A stretch of 64,000 bases of DNA from NCBI GenBank assembly GCA_002021875.1, contig CP018627.1, positions 558,001-622,000 on the forward strand, in the 5' to 3' direction. Under the pieces are notes generated by a model that saw only the letters and a program-made list of their open reading frames with translations, was not told the origin of the DNA and searched no databases. Source of the DNA: Streptomyces hygroscopicus. GTDB taxonomy: Bacteria > Actinomycetota > Actinomycetes > Streptomycetales > Streptomycetaceae. Made by a program: the position numbers and the translations under genes. Positions 39,193 through 47,797 of this stretch are shown here, in pieces; the first letter of the stretch is position 1; every line of letters starts with the position of its first letter.

Positions 39193-40070
39193 GTGCCCGC
39201 CCGGCGGCCGGGACGGGCGAGGACCCCGGTGCCGCGGCGGCCCGCCTCACCGGCCGCCCGGTGACCGGTCGGCGGCCGCTGTCCGCAACGCTCACCGAAG
39301 TCACCCTCGACGGCGGGCAGACGGTGATGGTCAAACGGGGCGACGGTCCCGGCGCGGCACCGGCCGAAGCGGCGGGGCTGTGCTGGCTGGCCGACGCGGG
39401 CACGGTCCGCGTCCCGGTGGTGCACGGCCACGACCGGCACTGGCTGGTCACCGACCAGGTGCCGGTCGGCCGACCGAGCGTCCGGGCAGCGGCCAGGTTC
39501 GGCCGCGACCTGGCCGCCCTGCACGCCGTCGGCGCGCCCGCGTTCGGCGCCCCGCCGCCCGACGGCCCCACGGACGCGTACATCGGGCCGGCCCCGATGC
39601 GCAACGTCCCGGGCTCCGAGTGGCCGCGCTGGTACGCCGAACAACGGGTGCTGCCCTATCTTCGCCGCGCCGTCGACGACGGTACGGTGCGCCACAACGA
39701 GGCCGAGATCATCGAGCGCGCATGCGAGCGGCTGCCCGAGCTGGCCGGACCCGCCGAGCCACCCGCCCGGCTGCACGGCGACCTGTGGAACGGCAACGTC
39801 CTGTGGGGCGCCGACGGGCAGGCGTGGCTGATCGACCCGGCCGCGCACGGTGGCCACCGGGAGACCGATCTGGCGATGCTCCACCTGTTCGGCTGCCCCC
39901 ATCTCGATCGGGTGCTGGACGGCTACCAGGACGTGGCGCCGCTCGCCGAGGGCTGGGCCGACCGCATCGGACTGCACCAGCTCTTCCCCCTGCTGGTGCA
40001 CACCGTGCTGTTCGGCCGCGGCTACGCCGGGCAGGCACTCACGGCGGCCCGGGCAGCCCTGGCGCGGTGA
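39189..40070 (+). CDS. Fructosamine/ketosamine-3-kinase family protein
   Basis: 293 residues. LTEVTLDGGQTVMVKRG carries the ATP-binding lysine, ARLHGDLWNGNVLW is the Brenner-type catalytic loop, and AWLIDPAAHGGHRETDLAML is the DxD-like metal site of the family. The kinase phosphorylates the sugar moiety of glycated lysines so that the adduct falls off. Bacterial members often prefer ribulosamines or erythrulosamines. It is translationally coupled to the LMW phosphatase (ATGA overlap). Its 3' end overlaps a convergent gene by 32 bp. Confidence 0.92.
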   Translation: MSARPAAGTGEDPGAAAARLTGRPVTGRRPLSATLTEVTLDGGQTVMVKRGDGPGAAPAEAAGLCWLADAGTVRVPVVHGHDRHWLVTDQVPVGRPSVRAAARFGRDLAALHAVGAPAFGAPPPDGPTDAYIGPAPMRNVPGSEWPRWYAEQRVLPYLRRAVDDGTVRHNEAEIIERACERLPELAGPAEPPARLHGDLWNGNVLWGADGQAWLIDPAAHGGHRETDLAMLHLFGCPHLDRVLDGYQDVAPLAEGWADRIGLHQLFPLLVHTVLFGRGYAGQALTAARAALAR

Positions 40071-40989
40071 TCTGCCGCAATTCCTCGTGCAGCCCTTCCA
40101 GAGCGGTGTGGTCGTCGTCCGTGCCGATGTGCGGCGCTGCGAACCAGCGCGCGTACTCGGCGATCTCGGAGAGGCGCCAGTCGAGGGCGAACAGCTCGGC
40201 CATCGCCGGGTCGGGGCGCAGACGGTCGCCCGCGCCGGCCGCGATCAGGTCGGCGTAGTCCCGCTCGCGTGGTGCGAGCGCCAGCGACTCCCAGTCGACC
40301 ATCTTCAGCCCGCACGCGCCCACGACCTGGTTGTCGTTGTGCGGCTCGCCGTGGGTGGGCACCCACTGGTCCCGGCGGGAGAGGGCGAGGTCCGCGAGGT
40401 CGAGGTAGCGGTCCGTCCAGCGGGTGATCGCGGCATCGTGTGCGGCGATCGCGGTCCGCGCCTCCTCCGCCAGCGGGCCGGATGTCCAGGGCCGGGCGGT
40501 GCGGGCCCGCAGCTCAGCGGCGAACTGGGGGCCGACCTGGGGAGTCCAGCGCCGCAGGCCGGGTGGCGGTGGGGCGCGATGCAGCGCGGCCAGCGCCGCT
40601 TCGACCTCGCGGACGTGCCGGGGCCGGCGCGCCTGCGCCTCGGTGGGGCTCCGACCGTCCAGCCACGGCGTCACGCTGAGCGCGCCCGCCTCGATGGCGA
40701 CGGTGAACCGGCCGGACGACCGGGCGGGCAACGGCGCGCACACCACGTCCACACCGGCGGCGGCCAGTGCCGCGGCCCCCGCGTAGGCGGCCTCCAGCGT
40801 CGCCTTGGTGTGGCGCGGCGCCAGCTGGTCCAACGTCACGAACAAGGCCGTGCCGCCACCGGCGGCCCGCCAGTGGTGTGCGCCGAATCCCCAGGGCAGG
40901 TAGCCGACCTCGGCGACATCCGGCAGCCAATGCGCGGCGACGGTATGCGCGATGGTTTCGTCACTGATGAAGGAAGGGCGGGAGAACAC
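40039..40989 (-). CDS. Aminoglycoside-phosphotransferase-like small-molecule kinase
   Basis: 316 residues of the APH/choline-kinase fold: FGAHHWRAAGGGTALFVTLD (nucleotide loop and lysine strand), WVPTHGEPHNDNQVVGACGL (catalytic HGxxxxDN; here HGEPHNDN) and KMVDWESLALAPRERDYADL (metal-binding Asp). No resistance specificity can be read. It is convergent with the fructosamine kinase (32-bp overlap) and stands alone otherwise. Confidence 0.88.
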   Translation of the reverse strand: MFSRPSFISDETIAHTVAAHWLPDVAEVGYLPWGFGAHHWRAAGGGTALFVTLDQLAPRHTKATLEAAYAGAAALAAAGVDVVCAPLPARSSGRFTVAIEAGALSVTPWLDGRSPTEAQARRPRHVREVEAALAALHRAPPPPGLRRWTPQVGPQFAAELRARTARPWTSGPLAEEARTAIAAHDAAITRWTDRYLDLADLALSRRDQWVPTHGEPHNDNQVVGACGLKMVDWESLALAPRERDYADLIAAGAGDRLRPDPAMAELFALDWRLSEIAEYARWFAAPHIGTDDDHTALEGLHEELRQITAPGLPGPP

Positions 40990-41104
40990 AAGATCCGATC
41001 CTAGGAAGCGTGCGGGCCGGCGTCACCGGAATTTCACTCCCGCACCAGAAACCGATGCACTGGGTGACCCGTCTTGGGGGGCGGGTTCGAACGGATGGAA
41101 AGCC

Positions 41105-42127
41105 ATGGCGGAGCAGGTGGACAGCGGTGCGACAGCGCCGGTACGGGCGGCGGCGCCCCGGCGGGCGGGGCGCTGGATGGCGCGGTGGGCTCGGGGTGGG
41201 TCGCCCTGGACGCGGGGGCGGGTGCTCGGCGTATTGGCGGTGCTGACGGCCGCGCTGCTGGCGTTCCATCGGGCGGTGCCCAACTCCGTTGGGCACGTGG
41301 GCAGTTTGCTGGAAGCGTTTCTGCCGTGGCTCGGACTGGTGGTCGTGGTGCTGCTCGGCCTGGCGCTGCTGCGCCGTTCGGCCATCGCACTGGTGGCCCT
41401 GCTTCTGCCGGCGGCGGCCTGGACGTACCTCTTCGGCGGGCTGCTCCTGCCCAGGTCGAAGCCCGGCCCGCATGACCTGGTCGTGGTGCAGCACAACGTC
41501 AGCGATGAGAACACCGACCCGGCGGGTACGGCCCGTGCCCTGGCCGACGCCGGGCCCGATCTCATCGCGCTGGAGGAGCTGGTGCCCGCGGCGCTGCCGG
41601 TCTACGAGAAGACCCTCGCCCCGGACTACCCGTACCACGCCGTCCGGGGCACCGTCGGACTCTGGTCGAGGCATCCGCTCACCGACGCCCGGCCGTTGGA
41701 CATCAAACCTCAGGGGATCACGGAGGCATGGAGTCGCGGGCTGCGGACCGTGGTCCATACGCCGCGGGGCGAGATCGCGGCGTACGTCGCGCATCTGCCG
41801 TCGGTCCGCATACGGGCGAGTGGCCTCGCGGCCTCCTGGCGTGACGAGAGCGCCGGCCTGTTGGGCAAGGCCATCGCCGCCGAGAAGCGGGATCGGCTGA
41901 TCCTGCTGGGCGACCTCAATGGCACGGTCGACGACCGTGGGCTGGCCCCGCTGACCTCACGGATGAACGTCGCGGAGCGGGGCTTCGCCTTCAGCTTCCC
42001 CGCGGGCTTCCCGCTGGCCCGGATCGACCAGGTCATGGCCCGTTCGGCGGCTGTCGGCCACATCCGCACCCTGCCCGCCACCGGCAGCGACCACCTGCCG
42101 ATCGCCGCCCGGATCGCGCTGGGCTGA
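41105..42127 (+). CDS. Membrane-anchored endonuclease/exonuclease/phosphatase-family protein
   Basis: 340 residues. Three hydrophobic helices (about 40-58, 70-90, 93-112) precede an EEP catalytic domain: VVVQHNVSDENTDPAGTARA (first Asn), LIALEELVPAALPVYEKTLA (Glu), VVHTPRGEIAAYVAHLPSVR, LILLGDLNGTVDD (GDxN) and GSDHLPIAARIAL (SDH). The layout is that of the family with three N-terminal membrane spans and an extracellular phosphodiesterase domain. GGATGGAAAG precedes the ATG. Confidence 0.9.
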   Translation: MAEQVDSGATAPVRAAAPRRAGRWMARWARGGSPWTRGRVLGVLAVLTAALLAFHRAVPNSVGHVGSLLEAFLPWLGLVVVVLLGLALLRRSAIALVALLLPAAAWTYLFGGLLLPRSKPGPHDLVVVQHNVSDENTDPAGTARALADAGPDLIALEELVPAALPVYEKTLAPDYPYHAVRGTVGLWSRHPLTDARPLDIKPQGITEAWSRGLRTVVHTPRGEIAAYVAHLPSVRIRASGLAASWRDESAGLLGKAIAAEKRDRLILLGDLNGTVDDRGLAPLTSRMNVAERGFAFSFPAGFPLARIDQVMARSAAVGHIRTLPATGSDHLPIAARIALG

Positions 42128-42250
42128 AGCCGCCCGTCGAGCTGTGGCAGCCGGGGGAGCGACGGCGGCCGGGCGCCTCCTCGGGAGCGGTCCCAGGGCC
42201 CGCGGGTTAGAAATGCCGCGCAGGAATCCCCGAAACAGGAGGTCCAACTG

Positions 42251-42622
42251 ATGGGTATCGGTATGCGCTGGACGACCGCGACGGCCGCCGCGACCATGAC
42301 TCTGGCGGGCGCGCTGGGACTCGGCCTGATGACGCCGGTGGCGCGGGCCGCCGCCCACGGGCCCTGCTACGACGGGCGGTGCACGACCACCGTGTCGAGG
42401 CCCACGAACATCACGGTCGACAGCCACCGGTTCGGCTTCGGGAAGCTGCGGATCACCCACATCAGCTCCCGATCCGTGAAGATGTCGGCCACCACCACGG
42501 GCGGCGCGCGCCTGAGCGGCAGCACCAGTCCGGGCGGCACCGTCAGGCTCAACAGCCTGAGCATCCGGGTGCAGTCGGTCAGCGGCCACAAGGCCAAGCT
42601 CGTCCTGACACGGGCGTCCTGA
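42251..42622 (+). CDS. Small secreted protein
   Basis: 123 residues with a signal peptide (TATAAATMTLAGALGLGLMT, cleavage near ARAAA-HG). The mature protein of about 90 residues has one Cys pair (CYDGRC) and a basic Ser/Thr-rich body. No family was recognised. AGGAGGT stands 7 nt before the ATG. It stands alone. A 27-bp repeat begins at its 3' end. Confidence 0.75.
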   Translation: MGIGMRWTTATAAATMTLAGALGLGLMTPVARAAAHGPCYDGRCTTTVSRPTNITVDSHRFGFGKLRITHISSRSVKMSATTTGGARLSGSTSPGGTVRLNSLSIRVQSVSGHKAKLVLTRAS

Positions 42623-42650
42623 ACGCGCGTCCTGACACGGGCGTCCTGAA
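42601..42650. repeat. 27-bp-period direct repeat at a gene end
   Basis: The 23-mer beginning CGTCCTGACACGGGCGTCCT occurs at 42601-42623 and again at 42628-42650, separated by CGCG. The first copy contains the last codons and stop of the secreted-protein gene. A recent local duplication; no regulatory role is apparent. Confidence 0.85.
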
Positions 42651-42667
42651 ATCTCGTCCGACCACGA

Positions 42668-43093
42668 TCACTTTCCGGTGATGCGGGCGGTCAGGCGGGT
42701 CAGCAGGGGCACACAGTCGCGCAGCCGCCGCTGTTCATCGGGGCTGAGCGCGTCGCTGATGGCGGCGCCCAGCCAAGTGGCGCGCTGCGCGCGTTCTTGC
42801 TGGAGGCGAGCGCGGCCGGTGTCGGTGATGTCCAGCAGGAGCTTGCGGCCGTCGCTGGGATGAGGTTCGGTGCGCACCAGGCCGGCGCCGAGCAGCTCCT
42901 TGACGGACTTGGCGGCCGACTGGTGGGTCACGCCGCGCCGGTGCGCGAGGTCGGCCGTGGTCTGCGGGCCGCCGCGGTCGAGGTGGCCGAGGATGGCGGC
43001 TTCACCGGAGGGCATGGTGTCGGCGGCCCGCACGGCACGGACGAGTTCCCCGATGGCCTGCCGCAGATCTTCAGCCAGTGCGTCGTCTTCCAT
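42668..43093 (-). CDS. MarR-family regulator
   Basis: 141 residues: AAILGHLDRGGPQTTADLAH, RRGVTHQSAAKSVKELLGAG, LVRTEPHPSDGRKLLLDITD, a typical MarR winged helix. It diverges from a metallo-hydrolase gene; the 106-bp gap holds four regularly spaced boxes which it most likely binds, repressing both genes. No cysteine suited to redox sensing is evident, so a small-molecule ligand is expected. Confidence 0.92.
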   Translation of the reverse strand: MEDDALAEDLRQAIGELVRAVRAADTMPSGEAAILGHLDRGGPQTTADLAHRRGVTHQSAAKSVKELLGAGLVRTEPHPSDGRKLLLDITDTGRARLQQERAQRATWLGAAISDALSPDEQRRLRDCVPLLTRLTARITGK

Positions 43094-43122
43094 GGCCCCA
43101 CCCTACCCATATCTTGAACCTG

Positions 43123-43174
43123 AGTTGTACAACTTCGTTGTACAGTTTAGTTGCACAGTCAGACTGTACAGTTT
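43123..43174. promoter_or_regulatory. Four tandem 13-bp GTAC-centred operator boxes
   Basis: Four imperfect 13-bp units follow one another without gaps: AGTTGTACAACTT, CGTTGTACAGTTT, AGTTGCACAGTCA, GACTGTACAGTTT. Their symmetric centres fall exactly 13 bp apart (43128.5, 43141.5, 43154.5, 43167.5). The first and last contain perfect palindromes (AGTTGTACAACT, ACTGTACAGT). They fill the divergent promoter between the MarR and metallo-hydrolase genes. Confidence 0.85.
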
Positions 43175-43199
43175 CAGGAAGGGATCAAGGGGACCCACC

Positions 43200-43841
43200 A
43201 TGCGACTCACCAAGTTCGGCCACGCCTGCGTCCGCATCGAGAAGGACGACCGCCACCTGGTCGTGGACCCGGGCGGCCTCACCGAACCGCACGCGCTGGA
43301 CGGCGCGGACGCGGTCCTGGTCACCCACGAACACTTCGACCACTTCTCCGAGGAGACGCTCCGCAAGGCCGCGGAGAACAACCCGGCCCTGCGCATCTGG
43401 ACCAACACACCCGTCGCCAGGCAGCTGGACGGCCTCGGCGCCCGGGTCACCCCCGTCGGCGAGGGCGAGACTTTCACCGCGGCCGGTTTCGAGGTGAAGG
43501 TCTACGGCACGTGGCACGCGGCCATCCACTCCGATATCCCGCCCATCGGCAACATCGGCTTTCTCATCGACGACGCCCTCTTCCACCCCGGAGACGCGCT
43601 CACTGTCCCGGACGCCACCGTCGACACCCTGTTGCTGCCCGTACACGGCCCCTGGTCCACCACCGGACAGCTGATCGACTACGTACGAGAGGTGGCCCCG
43701 CAGGACACCTACGCCATCCACGACGGTGCCCTCAACGACGTCGGCACCGCCATGGTCGGCGGGTTTCTGGGCGCCAACGGCCCCGGCATCGGGGCCCGCT
43801 ACCACCGGCTGGCCGCAGGCACCTCCGTCGACATCGGCTGA
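43200..43841 (+). CDS. Metallo-beta-lactamase-fold hydrolase (UlaG-like)
   Basis: 213 residues: MRLTKFGHACVRIEKDDRHL, VVDPGG, then the metal motif LVTHEHFDHFSEETLRKAA (HxHxDH-like), WHAAIHSD and LFHPGDALTVPD. This is the short, UlaG-like MBL group, usually a cytoplasmic esterase/lactonase. The ATG at 43200 is preceded by AGGAAGGG and AGGGG further upstream. It is controlled by the divergent MarR through four tandem boxes. Substrate unknown. Confidence 0.9.
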   Translation: MRLTKFGHACVRIEKDDRHLVVDPGGLTEPHALDGADAVLVTHEHFDHFSEETLRKAAENNPALRIWTNTPVARQLDGLGARVTPVGEGETFTAAGFEVKVYGTWHAAIHSDIPPIGNIGFLIDDALFHPGDALTVPDATVDTLLLPVHGPWSTTGQLIDYVREVAPQDTYAIHDGALNDVGTAMVGGFLGANGPGIGARYHRLAAGTSVDIG

Positions 43842-43856
43842 CGCCCAGCCCCACCC

Positions 43857-44972
43857 TCAGCCCGGCGATGCCGCGGGCGGCGCGCTGGTGAGTCGTACGC
43901 GAAGCTCCATCGGAAGGGACCGAGGTTCGGTGTCGCCGTCGGCGGCCATCAAGGATTCCAGTCGGCCGGCGGCCTGCCTGCCCAGTTCGTCCCGGGCCAT
44001 CGAGGCCGTGGTGAGGCGGCGCGAACTGGGCAGGTCGTCAACGGAGATGTCATCGCAGCCGATCACCGAGAGGTCTTCGGGGATCCGCAGGCCCGACTCC
44101 TCCAACGCGGCCATCGCACCGAATGCCACCAGGTCGTTGTACGCGACCACAGCACTGACACCGCGGTCCCGCACCGCGTCGGCCGCGTCGTAGCCATGCC
44201 GCGCCGTGTGGCCGCACGGGATGACCGTGACGTCGATGCCGAAGGCCGCCGCGGCCTCGAAGGCCCGGATACGTTCCGCATTGGCCCAGGACGCTTCGGG
44301 ACCGCTCAGATAGGCCACCCGGCGATGGCCGAGCTGGGTGAGGTGACCGCAGACGAGGGTCATCCCTCCGTAGAAATCGGCCGAGACCGAGGGGATGCTC
44401 AGCCCGGGGACGATCCGGTTGATCAGCACCACCGGGTGGCCACGAAGACTCAGTTCGACGAGCGCGGTGCGGTCCATGCGGGGAGAACACAGCAGTACGC
44501 CGTCGCAGCAGCGCATCAGGTCCTCGGCGAGCTCGTACTCGCTCGCCGCGTCCTCGTCCGACTCCATCACCATCACCCGACGCCCGTGCCGGCGGGCGAC
44601 AGCGGAGACGGATTTCAGAACATCCGGAAAGTACGGGTTGGACAGGTCGGGCACGAGCACGCCGATAGCACCGGCCTCACCGCGCGCCAGACCCTGGGCA
44701 GCGGCATTGGGGCGATAGCCCAGTTCGGCGACCGCGCTGTGCACCCGGCGCGCCAGCTCGGGGTCGACCCGGGCCGTGCCGTTGAGAACACGGGAGACGG
44801 TGGCGGCGGACACCCCTGCCGCCGTGCCCACATCGGTGATCGTCACGCGCCGCTGACGCGCCCCCCTCTTCGCCGCGGAACCGCTCGCCACAGCGGGCCT
44901 CTCCGGCGTATCGGGCAGCCCGGCCGAAGGAGATGGTTCCGGCTCTTCGGATGATCCCGGACTTCCCGTCAT
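43857..44972 (-). CDS. LacI-family repressor
   Basis: 371 residues from the ATG at 44972; a longer frame upstream exists, and the start is uncertain because GGAG abuts the ATG. A disordered Pro/Ser-rich leader of about 45 residues precedes the LacI helix-turn-helix VTITDVGTAAGVSAATVSRV, LNGTARVDPELARRVHSAVA, then the periplasmic-binding-like core (IGVLVPDLSNPYFPDVLKSV, HRRVAYLSGPEASWANAERI, SVIGCDDISVDDLPSSRRLT). It diverges from the unknown protein/2-hydroxyacid dehydrogenase pair, with two LacI-type boxes between, and most likely represses these and itself. Confidence 0.9.
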   Translation of the reverse strand: MTGSPGSSEEPEPSPSAGLPDTPERPAVASGSAAKRGARQRRVTITDVGTAAGVSAATVSRVLNGTARVDPELARRVHSAVAELGYRPNAAAQGLARGEAGAIGVLVPDLSNPYFPDVLKSVSAVARRHGRRVMVMESDEDAASEYELAEDLMRCCDGVLLCSPRMDRTALVELSLRGHPVVLINRIVPGLSIPSVSADFYGGMTLVCGHLTQLGHRRVAYLSGPEASWANAERIRAFEAAAAFGIDVTVIPCGHTARHGYDAADAVRDRGVSAVVAYNDLVAFGAMAALEESGLRIPEDLSVIGCDDISVDDLPSSRRLTTASMARDELGRQAAGRLESLMAADGDTEPRSLPMELRVRLTSAPPAASPG

Positions 44973-45106
44973 CTCCGGCACTTTCGGAGTAGCCAACCCA
45001 GCCCCCTGCTCTTGTGTCCCGCCAGGGTAGTTCGTCGTTCGGCGCACCAGCGGCGTGTCCCACCCGCGGTCCAGGGTCGCGCTCCCGTCCTGGTTCCCGT
45101 CGGCGT

Positions 45107-45118
45107 GAAAGCGCTTCC
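45107..45118. promoter_or_regulatory. LacI-type operator box 1
   Basis: GAAAGCGCTTCC, with the symmetric core AAGCGCTT, sits in the 396-bp divergent region about 135 bp upstream of the LacI start. It shares GAAARCGCTT with box 2, located 116 bp further on, a spacing that would allow looping. Confidence 0.65.
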
Positions 45119-45220
45119 TCAGCTTCTTCCGTACTTCCGCCGAAGGTCGACAACTCGCACAACGTAGCAGTTCAAGACGCTTCAATAGGCGCCACGCCGG
45201 GGCCTCCGGGAAGAACGTGT

Positions 45221-45238
45221 GTGAAAACGCTTGCTCAC
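45221..45238. promoter_or_regulatory. LacI-type operator box 2
   Basis: GTGAAAACGCTTGCTCAC has GAAAACGCTT as core and GTGA/TCAC ends. It lies about 130 bp upstream of the GTG start of the divergent gene. The rest of the 44973-45368 region shows no further gene. Confidence 0.65.
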
Positions 45239-45368
45239 TCAGTCGATGGGCCCTAACGTCATGCGCACTTCAGTCCCGAGGGCCACCAGGGCCGGGACCA
45301 ACGACCACAACTTCGCTCGGCAGCGGTTCGCCACAGGGCAGTCCGGCGCCACCAAGGAGTTGAACCAC

Positions 45369-46601
45369 GTGACAACCGAACCCCTCGGCTCCTGCGAGCT
45401 CAACGGCACCTTCGCCTACACCTGGGACCTGGTGGGCGACCCCGCGGCGGCCGAACGCTTGGCCTCACTCGGCATGGGCGCAGTGGTCCTGCAAGCCGCC
45501 TACCACTCAGTGCGCGCCATGACGCCTTACCACCCCGCCCACCGCATCGTGCATGCCACGCACGCCGCCGCGTACTTCCCGCTCGACCCGCACCACTGGC
45601 GCGGCGCCCGCCTGAGGCCCTCCGCGCCGGACTGGGCCGTCGACGCTCCGGACCGGTTCGGCGCGGCGGCCTCGGCCCTGCGGAGCCAGGGACTGCGGGT
45701 GGAAGCCTGGCTGGTGCTCACGCACAGCACGGCGGTGGGAGCGCGCGCACCCGATCTGACCGTGCGCAACGCGTTCGATGAACGATACGGGTATGCCCTG
45801 TGCCCGGCGCGGCCCGACGTGGCGGCGTACGCGCTGCAGTTGGTCCGGGCCTTCTGCGCACGCTACGACGCCGCCGAGGTGCCGTCCCTCATGCTGGAGG
45901 CGTGCGGATGGCTGGGCTTCGAGCACGGCAGCCGGCATGAGAAGACAGCGGGCGCCGATCTGAGTACAGGCTGCCGGGATCTGCTGTCGATATGCCTGTG
46001 TGCCGCGTGCCGCACAGGGATCGAGGCCGCCGGAGCGGACCCCGCCGGTGTCGCACGGGCGGTGCGCCGCACCGTCGACGCGGAGATGCGCGACGGTGTC
46101 CGGGCTCCGAGTTCGTTCGCCGAGTCGCTGGGTGAGCAGGCGGCACAGGCTCTGCTGCGGCACCGCCGGTCCGTCATCGAGGAGTTGACGCTACGGATCG
46201 CGGATGCGGCGCCCGGCCGGGAGATCCTCCTGATGGCGGACGGCGACCCGCAGACCACCGGGCCCGACAGCGGGCTCGACCTGGGCGACTTCGACGGCCG
46301 GGCCACCGCCTTCGTCGTCAAGTGCTGGGACGACGAAGCCCGGTCGGTGGCCCGAATCGAGGAGGCGGTGCGCAGCGGCGCACGGCCGGTCATCGCCAAT
46401 GTGTCCGTGCTGGAGGAGCACCCCGCCCGCCTCGCCGGACGGGTGGCGCGGCTGCGAGCCGCCGGTGCTCGGCGGATTCGCTACTACCACGCGGGCCTGG
46501 CCTCGCCTGCCCGGCTCCAGGCGCTGCGCGCGGCCAACGCGCAGGAAGAGGTGATAACCATGACGGGAACCACGGCCCGGACAGCAGAGGGAGCAGCATG
46601 A
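45369..46601 (+). CDS. Unrecognised protein, probably a TIM-barrel carbohydrate-related protein
   Basis: 410 residues from a GTG at 45369 with AAGGAG 10 nt upstream. It starts GTFAYTWDLVGDPAAAERLA, then ASLGMGAVVLQAAYHSVRAM, GLRVEAWLVLTHST, PSLMLEACGWLGFEHGSRHE and a CLCAACRTG cysteine pair. Alternating hydrophobic strands and helices suggest a (beta/alpha)8 barrel, with acidic and His residues (LEACGW, FEHGSRHEK) at strand ends as in glycosidases, but I cannot name a family. It overlaps the downstream hydroxyacid dehydrogenase by 4 bp and sits under LacI boxes, so it probably acts on the sugar that LacI senses. No signal peptide. Confidence 0.7.
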   Translation: MTTEPLGSCELNGTFAYTWDLVGDPAAAERLASLGMGAVVLQAAYHSVRAMTPYHPAHRIVHATHAAAYFPLDPHHWRGARLRPSAPDWAVDAPDRFGAAASALRSQGLRVEAWLVLTHSTAVGARAPDLTVRNAFDERYGYALCPARPDVAAYALQLVRAFCARYDAAEVPSLMLEACGWLGFEHGSRHEKTAGADLSTGCRDLLSICLCAACRTGIEAAGADPAGVARAVRRTVDAEMRDGVRAPSSFAESLGEQAAQALLRHRRSVIEELTLRIADAAPGREILLMADGDPQTTGPDSGLDLGDFDGRATAFVVKCWDDEARSVARIEEAVRSGARPVIANVSVLEEHPARLAGRVARLRAAGARRIRYYHAGLASPARLQALRAANAQEEVITMTGTTARTAEGAA

Positions 46602-47575
46602 CCACAGCCACCTTCACCCTGGTCCTGGTCCCCCCGCTGCCGGACGAGACACGGTCCTGGCCCGACAAGCTCATGGAGGCCGTTCCCGGAATCGAGGTCC
46701 TCTGCCCCCAAGGCCCCGAGGACGTCGGTGCCGCGCTGGGCCGAGCCGACGCCGCGTACGGCACGCTCACTCCCGAACTCCTGGGCATGGCAGGGAACTT
46801 GCGATGGTTGCAGGCTCCTCAGGCGGGGCCTCCTCCCGGCTTCTACCACCCCGCGCTCGTGCGTCACCCGGTGCAGGTGACGAATATGCGGGACACGTAC
46901 ACCGACCATGTGGCGACGCACACGCTGGCGTTGGTCCTGGCTCTGGCCCGGCAACTACCCCACTATGTGCGCGAGCAGGCCGCGGCCAACTGGGCACCGG
47001 ACTGGTCGGACGGCGGGGTCCTTCCGCTCGGTGAGGCGCGCGCGCTCGTCGTCGGCACGGGTGCGGTCGGCGCCGAGACGGGGCGGCTGCTCGCCGCGTT
47101 CGGAACCCGTGTGGAGGGCGTCGATGCCCGGATCACCGAGGCACCGCCGGGTTTCGACCGGGTTCTGCCCGCCGATCTCCTGGATCGCGTCCTTCCCCAG
47201 GCGGACATCGTGATCCTGACCGTGCCGCACACTCCGCGGACGGAAGGGCTGATGGACGCCGGCCGTATCGCGTTGATGAAACAGGGAGCCTGCCTCATCA
47301 ACGTCGGCCGCGGTCCCATCCTCCGGCTCGACGACCTGGTCACGGCCTTGGACACGGGGCGTCTGCGGGGCGCCGCCCTCGACGTCATGGAGCAGGAGCC
47401 GCTGCCGGCGGACCACCCCCTGTGGCGTCACCCCAGAGCGCTGCTCACCCCCCATGTCGCGGGGGCCGGACCGCATGCCGCGGAGCGCCGGTTCGAGGTG
47501 CTCGCGGACAACGCGCGGCGGTTCGCCACCGGGCAGCCGTTGATCAACGTAGTGGACAAGTCGCAATGGTTCTGA
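46598..47575 (+). CDS. D-isomer-specific 2-hydroxyacid dehydrogenase
   Basis: 325 residues. The NAD domain has ARALVVGTGAVGAETGRLLA (GxGxxG); the catalytic Arg is in LINVGRGPILRLDDLVTAL, the Glu in ALDVMEQEPLP and the His in LLTPHVAGAGPHAAERR. It begins with ATGA overlapping the preceding gene, so the two products are made together. GyaR/glycerate-dehydrogenase-like members reduce or oxidise sugar-derived 2-oxo acids, consistent with uronate or aldonate catabolism beside an alginate lyase. Confidence 0.92.
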   Translation: MTTATFTLVLVPPLPDETRSWPDKLMEAVPGIEVLCPQGPEDVGAALGRADAAYGTLTPELLGMAGNLRWLQAPQAGPPPGFYHPALVRHPVQVTNMRDTYTDHVATHTLALVLALARQLPHYVREQAAANWAPDWSDGGVLPLGEARALVVGTGAVGAETGRLLAAFGTRVEGVDARITEAPPGFDRVLPADLLDRVLPQADIVILTVPHTPRTEGLMDAGRIALMKQGACLINVGRGPILRLDDLVTALDTGRLRGAALDVMEQEPLPADHPLWRHPRALLTPHVAGAGPHAAERRFEVLADNARRFATGQPLINVVDKSQWF

Positions 47576-47797
47576 ACGGCATCGGCTGACAGCCTGCCCG
47601 CCGTGCGCTGACGAGGTCAGCGCTTGAGCGAGGTCCGACATCGGCCTCGCCGCCTCGCTGTGCCTGTTCGCGGCCGTTCGCTGCCGTTCGCCGCCCCTAC
47701 CGGCCTCATCGCTCCGCCGACCCCAGTGGTCGGCGGTTTCCTCCGGATCCGCCCCTTGACGGATTTGTCATGCCCCCCACACATGAAGGAGCCGCAC

